Source: Clostridia bacterium
GTDB taxonomy: Bacteria; Bacillota_A; Clostridia; Oscillospirales; CAG-272
DNA length: 9,204 nt
Direction of reading: 5' to 3'
Assembly: GCA_017626655.1 (NCBI GenBank)
Contig: JAGAIH010000461.1
Coordinates: 1 to 9,204, forward strand
In this document: one piece after another, positions 6,755-9,204 of the stretch
Numbering within the stretch: the first letter of the stretch is position 1
Layout of the letters: each line of letters opens with the position of its first letter
The notes under the pieces: generated by a model
Told to the model about the DNA's origin: nothing
The model's input: the letters and a program-made list of their open reading frames with translations, nothing else
Databases searched by the model: none
Program-made: the position numbers and the translations under genes

Positions 6755-6760
6755 AGGAGG
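6755..6760 (+). promoter_or_regulatory. Strong ribosome binding site of the response regulator gene
   Basis: AGGAGG (6755-6760), a perfect Shine-Dalgarno core preceded by A residues, lies 10 bases before ATG 6771 and 13 before a second in-frame ATG at 6774, favouring the first. The following CCACCT (6765-6770) can pair with it at 5 of 6 positions around an AATA loop, which may partly mask the site. Confidence 0.75.
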
Positions 6761-6770
6761 AATACCACCT

Positions 6771-7463
6771 ATGATGGATACCAAAATTCTCGTAGTTGAC
6801 GACGACCCCAATATCAGCGACCTCTTGAAAATATACTTTGAGAACGAGGGCTATGAGGTCAAGACCGTAGCCGACGGCGCCGAGGGCATCAGCTATTTCA
6901 AGATGTACGAGCCCGACCTGGTGCTTCTGGATATCATGCTTCCCAAGAAGGACGGCTGGCAGGTCTGCCGCGAGATCCGTGAGATTTCCTCCAAGCCCAT
7001 CATCATGGTCACCGCCAAGGGCGAGGTCTTCGACAAGGTCCTGGGCCTGGAGCTGGGCGCCGACGATTTCGTGGTCAAGCCCTTCGACATGAAGGAGCTG
7101 TCCGCCCGCGTCAAGGCCGTCCTGCGCCGTTACCAGGCGCACACCAGCCAGAACGACGACGAGGTCATCCGCTTCGATAATATCGAGATCAGCAAGCTGA
7201 AGTACGAGCTGAAGCTCAAGGGACGGTCCATCGACATTCCGCCCAAGGAGCTGGAGCTGCTCTACTTTTTGGCCTCCAACTACAACCGCGTCTTCACCCG
7301 CGACGCCCTGCTGGATAAGGTTTGGGGCTTCGACTACCTGGGTGACTCCCGCACCGTGGACGTCCACGTCAAGCGCCTGCGCGAGAAGCTGGAGGGCGTT
7401 TCCGACAAGTGGACCCTCAAGACCGTCTGGGGCGTGGGTTACAAGTTCGAGCTTCTGAGCTGA
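6771..7463 (+). CDS. OmpR/PhoB-family response regulator (winged-helix)
   Basis: This 230-residue cytoplasmic transcription factor has a receiver domain (about 4-118) and an OmpR-type winged-helix DNA-binding domain (about 130-228). Receiver residues are all present: the acidic pocket D10/D11, phospho-acceptor D54 (LLLDIMLP), T81 (MVTAKGE) and K103 (VVKPFD). The effector domain shows PPKELELLYFLASN (157-170), the recognition helix region SRTVDVHVKRLREKL (193-207) and the terminal wing TVWGVGYKFE (218-227). It most resembles the PhoB/PhoP/WalR branch, but the target regulon cannot be read from sequence, so I give no symbol. It starts its own operon from the 6607-6635 promoter and is followed by its likely partner kinase 102 bases downstream. 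Length and motifs are normal. Confidence 0.95.
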   Translation: MMDTKILVVDDDPNISDLLKIYFENEGYEVKTVADGAEGISYFKMYEPDLVLLDIMLPKKDGWQVCREIREISSKPIIMVTAKGEVFDKVLGLELGADDFVVKPFDMKELSARVKAVLRRYQAHTSQNDDEVIRFDNIEISKLKYELKLKGRSIDIPPKELELLYFLASNYNRVFTRDALLDKVWGFDYLGDSRTVDVHVKRLREKLEGVSDKWTLKTVWGVGYKFELLS

Positions 7464-7487
7464 TTCAATCTTACATCCGAAACGATA

Positions 7488-7512
7488 CCCTCGGAGGAAA
7501 CCCCTCCGAGGG
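7488..7512 (+). promoter_or_regulatory. Strong intercistronic hairpin 1 between regulator and kinase genes
   Basis: CCCTCGGAGG (7488-7497) and CCTCCGAGGG (7503-7512) form a perfect 10-base-pair stem with a 5-base loop. The bases after it are GCGTCC, not a T run, so intrinsic termination is unlikely. The 5' arm contains a GGAGG that would be hidden in the stem. Plausible roles are protecting the upstream mRNA end, an RNase processing site, or tuning kinase output; none is demonstrated. Confidence 0.6.
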
Positions 7513-7514
7513 GC

Positions 7515-7540
7515 GTCCGTTGAGGTAAATCCCAACGGAC
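7515..7540 (+). promoter_or_regulatory. Intercistronic hairpin 2, just upstream of the kinase start region
   Basis: GTCCGTTG (7515-7522) and CAACGGAC (7533-7540) form a perfect 8-base-pair stem with a 10-base loop, only 2 bases after hairpin 1. It is followed one base later by GAAAGGA (7542-7548), the only Shine-Dalgarno-like sequence ahead of the kinase, which lies an unusually long 17 bases from its ATG at 7566. The pair of stems plus the poor start region suggests lower translation of the kinase than of the regulator. Confidence 0.55.
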
Positions 7541-7565
7541 AGAAAGGAATGACCGTAAGCCGACT

Positions 7566-9179
7566 ATGTTGAAAAGCGTATTCGCCAAATACGTCATCAC
7601 CTTCGTCGTGCTGCTGCTGGTGAGCTTCATGCTGCTCCTCTTCATCGTGGACAGCGTGGTCACCAATTACTCTCTCCGAGCGGGGAGGCGCGATATGCGG
7701 GGCGTGGCCGCCTCCTGCGCCGATAACCTGGGGGAGATGTACGCTACGAGCGGCGCGGCGGATTTCAGTGACTTTATCCAAACGGGGACCGCGACGGAGC
7801 CTCAGGGGAGCGGCTACATCCAGCGCCTCCTGGACGCCATTATGACCAATTTTGAAGATATGACCGTCTACGTCACCGATGCAAGCGGTGGCTTTATTTT
7901 CTCTACGGGCAAATCCGCCGATACGGCTCCCTCCGTGGGGACGCCCCTCCTGTCCCCCGATGACCTGGATGCTCTGCATGGCGATGATACGGCTCCCACC
8001 ACGGGCGCCTCCCCCACCGCCTACACCGAGACTCAGGCCGAGACCGAAACGGGCGGCGCTTTTCTGTGGCGTCATCCCCTCCTGACCGACGACCGAAGCT
8101 ACGCCTACCTCCTCCCCGTGACGACCGAGGGGGAAACCTGCGTGGGCTACGTTCTGGTGGTCTCCACCGCCGAAACCTGGAATACCTTGATGAATACCAC
8201 CATCCGCTCTGTGACGGTGGCCGCCCTCTGGATCTTTCTGGCCGCCCTCATCGCCATCTACTTCATCACCGAGCGTACCGTGGCTCCTCTGCGGGACATG
8301 AGCCGCGCCGCCAAGAGGATGATGGTGGGGCAGTACGACGTTCGTGTCCGCGTTCACGGCAAGGACGAGGTCGCCCAGTTGGCGGTGGCCTTCAACCAGA
8401 TGGCCGAGTCCCTGGAGAACCTGGAGCGGATGCGGAACTCCTTCGTGGCCAGCGTCTCCCACGATCTCCGCACCCCCATGACCACCATCTCGGGCTTCGT
8501 GGATGGCATTCTGGACGGGGTCATTCCCCCCGATAGGCAGGAGCATTACCTCAAGGTGGTCTCGGGCGAGGTCCGCCGCCTCTCCCGCCTGGTCACCGCC
8601 CTCCTGGACGTCTCCCGCCTCCAGGCCGGGGACCGCAAGTTCGATATGAAGCCCTTCGATATCTGCGAGATGGGGCGGGAGATCCTGATCTCCTTCGAGC
8701 AGAAGATCGACGGCAAGAGGCTGGACGTGGAGTTTCTGTGTGACGAGGACAATATGTACGTTCTGGCTGACCGCGACGCCATCCACCAGATCCTTTACAA
8801 CATCTGCGACAACGCCGTAAAGTTTGCCTCCGAGGGAGGCAAGCTCCGCATGAGCCTGACCTGGTCTGCCCCCGAGATGAATCTGAACCGCCACCGCAAG
8901 GCCGTGGTACAGGTCTTCAACGAAGGCCAGGGCATTCCCCCCGAGGATATCCCCTTCGTCTTCGAACGCTTCTACAAGAGCGACAAGAGCCGCGGCCTGG
9001 ATAAGACCGGGGTCGGCCTGGGGATGTTCATCTCCAAAACCATCATCGAGGCCCACGGCGAGACCATTTCGGTCGAGAGCGACTACGGCCGCAATTGTAC
9101 CTTCACCTTTACCCTGGCGCGCACCGAGCCACCAGCCCAGAAGAGCCGCGCCATCCATACCCAAGGAGGAAATCCATGA
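7566..9179 (+). CDS. Membrane sensor histidine kinase (HAMP-HisKA-HATPase)
   Basis: The 537-residue protein is the probable partner of the upstream regulator. A membrane segment spans residues about 9-30, an extracytoplasmic sensor region about 31-213, and a second segment about 216-235. HAMP follows (about 236-288), then HisKA with phospho-accepting H299 (SVSHDLRTP), and the ATPase domain: N box NICDNAVKF (412-420), G1 box FNEGQGIP (451-458), F box FVFERFYK (464-471) and G2 box TGVGLG (481-486). The G1 box has Asn452 where DxGxG kinases have Asp. The sensor region may hold a Cache/PAS-like fold but includes a Thr/Ala/Asp-rich stretch (about 130-165) that looks disordered, and two cysteines (51, 192). 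The ATG at 7566 is the only start in the open frame before the membrane segment (stop at 7521), although its ribosome binding site is weak. The signal is unknown, so no symbol is given. The stop overlaps the next gene by 4 bases. Confidence 0.94.
   Translation: MLKSVFAKYVITFVVLLLVSFMLLLFIVDSVVTNYSLRAGRRDMRGVAASCADNLGEMYATSGAADFSDFIQTGTATEPQGSGYIQRLLDAIMTNFEDMTVYVTDASGGFIFSTGKSADTAPSVGTPLLSPDDLDALHGDDTAPTTGASPTAYTETQAETETGGAFLWRHPLLTDDRSYAYLLPVTTEGETCVGYVLVVSTAETWNTLMNTTIRSVTVAALWIFLAALIAIYFITERTVAPLRDMSRAAKRMMVGQYDVRVRVHGKDEVAQLAVAFNQMAESLENLERMRNSFVASVSHDLRTPMTTISGFVDGILDGVIPPDRQEHYLKVVSGEVRRLSRLVTALLDVSRLQAGDRKFDMKPFDICEMGREILISFEQKIDGKRLDVEFLCDEDNMYVLADRDAIHQILYNICDNAVKFASEGGKLRMSLTWSAPEMNLNRHRKAVVQVFNEGQGIPPEDIPFVFERFYKSDKSRGLDKTGVGLGMFISKTIIEAHGETISVESDYGRNCTFTFTLARTEPPAQKSRAIHTQGGNP
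9163..9170 (+). promoter_or_regulatory. Strong ribosome binding site for the gene at the right edge
   Basis: AAGGAGGA (9163-9170) ends 5 bases before ATG 9176. It lies within the end of the kinase gene and fixes the start of the downstream reading frame. It is far stronger than the site of the kinase itself. Confidence 0.75.
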
Positions 9180-9204
9180 GCGATTTCGAGAACAACAACC
9201 TGAC
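9176..9204 (+). CDS. Start of a third operon gene, truncated by window edge
   Basis: An ATG at 9176 overlaps the kinase stop (ATGA) and has a near-perfect ribosome binding site 5 bases upstream. Only nine codons are visible, MSDFENNNL, which are hydrophilic and Asn-rich, with no signal peptide within those residues. The overlap indicates translational coupling with the kinase and so a functional tie to the two-component system. In related Clostridia an HtrA/DegP-like serine protease can follow such pairs, but nine residues cannot show this and the product is unidentified. Confidence 0.7.

Noticed and set aside
7488..7520. Hairpin 1 after the regulator gene as an intrinsic terminator.
   Set aside because: No T run follows either stem, and the kinase downstream has no visible promoter of its own, so transcription most likely continues through.
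7549..7572. A short out-of-frame ORF starting at ATG 7549 as a leader-peptide gene.
   Set aside because: The AAGGA sequence directly abuts the ATG with no spacing and the peptide has only seven residues; kept only as part of the start-region observation.
6747..9164. A very long open frame on the minus strand (805 codons) antisense to the regulator and kinase genes.
   Set aside because: It is a shadow of GC-rich codon use on the + strand. Its translation is Gly/His/Val/Asp-rich with no recognisable motif, crosses the intergenic hairpins, and opposes two genes with complete family signatures.

Overview
The window reads as ordinary chromosome from a GC-rich member of the Firmicutes, most likely class Clostridia (an Oscillospirales-like gut organism is my best guess; the family is not resolved). 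The basis is the smc-ftsY pair, the yhbY-nadD-yqeK-rsfS block known from Bacillus yqe clusters, Shine-Dalgarno sites of the AGGAGG type, and strong preference for C or G in third codon positions. All genes lie on the + strand and the coding density is very high.

Region 1 (1-6487) is one tightly packed run of seven genes: the C-terminal part of smc (chromosome condensation), ftsY (signal-recognition-particle receptor), rdgB (XTP/dITP pyrophosphatase), yhbY (CRM-domain ribosome assembly factor), nadD (NaMN adenylyltransferase), yqeK (HD-domain Ap4A hydrolase) and rsfS (ribosomal silencing factor). Gaps are between -17 and +33 bases, so it is probably one operon or a few overlapping transcripts. 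The theme is housekeeping: chromosome segregation, membrane protein targeting, nucleotide pool hygiene, NAD synthesis and ribosome maturation.

Region 2 (6488-6770) is the only substantial non-coding gap. It holds a probable terminator for the housekeeping operon (6494-6545), an AT-rich stretch with a perfect 14-base palindrome, a near-consensus vegetative promoter with an extended -10 (6607-6635), a roughly 130-base leader with a small hairpin and an 11-base-spaced TCA repeat resembling a Pho box, and the strong ribosome binding site of the next gene.

Region 3 (6771-9204) is a two-component system: a PhoB/OmpR-type response regulator and a membrane histidine kinase with an extracytoplasmic sensor region, separated by 102 bases containing two strong tandem hairpins. 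The kinase stop codon overlaps the start of a further gene (ATGA, strong ribosome binding site) that runs off the right edge, so the operon has at least three members.

I see no mobile element, CRISPR array, tRNA, rRNA or phage gene, and no convincing new system. The points most worth checking are the long repetitive acidic extension on FtsY, the hairpin pair and weak start region between regulator and kinase, the regulatory architecture at 6590-6770, and an Asp-to-Asn change in the kinase G1 box.
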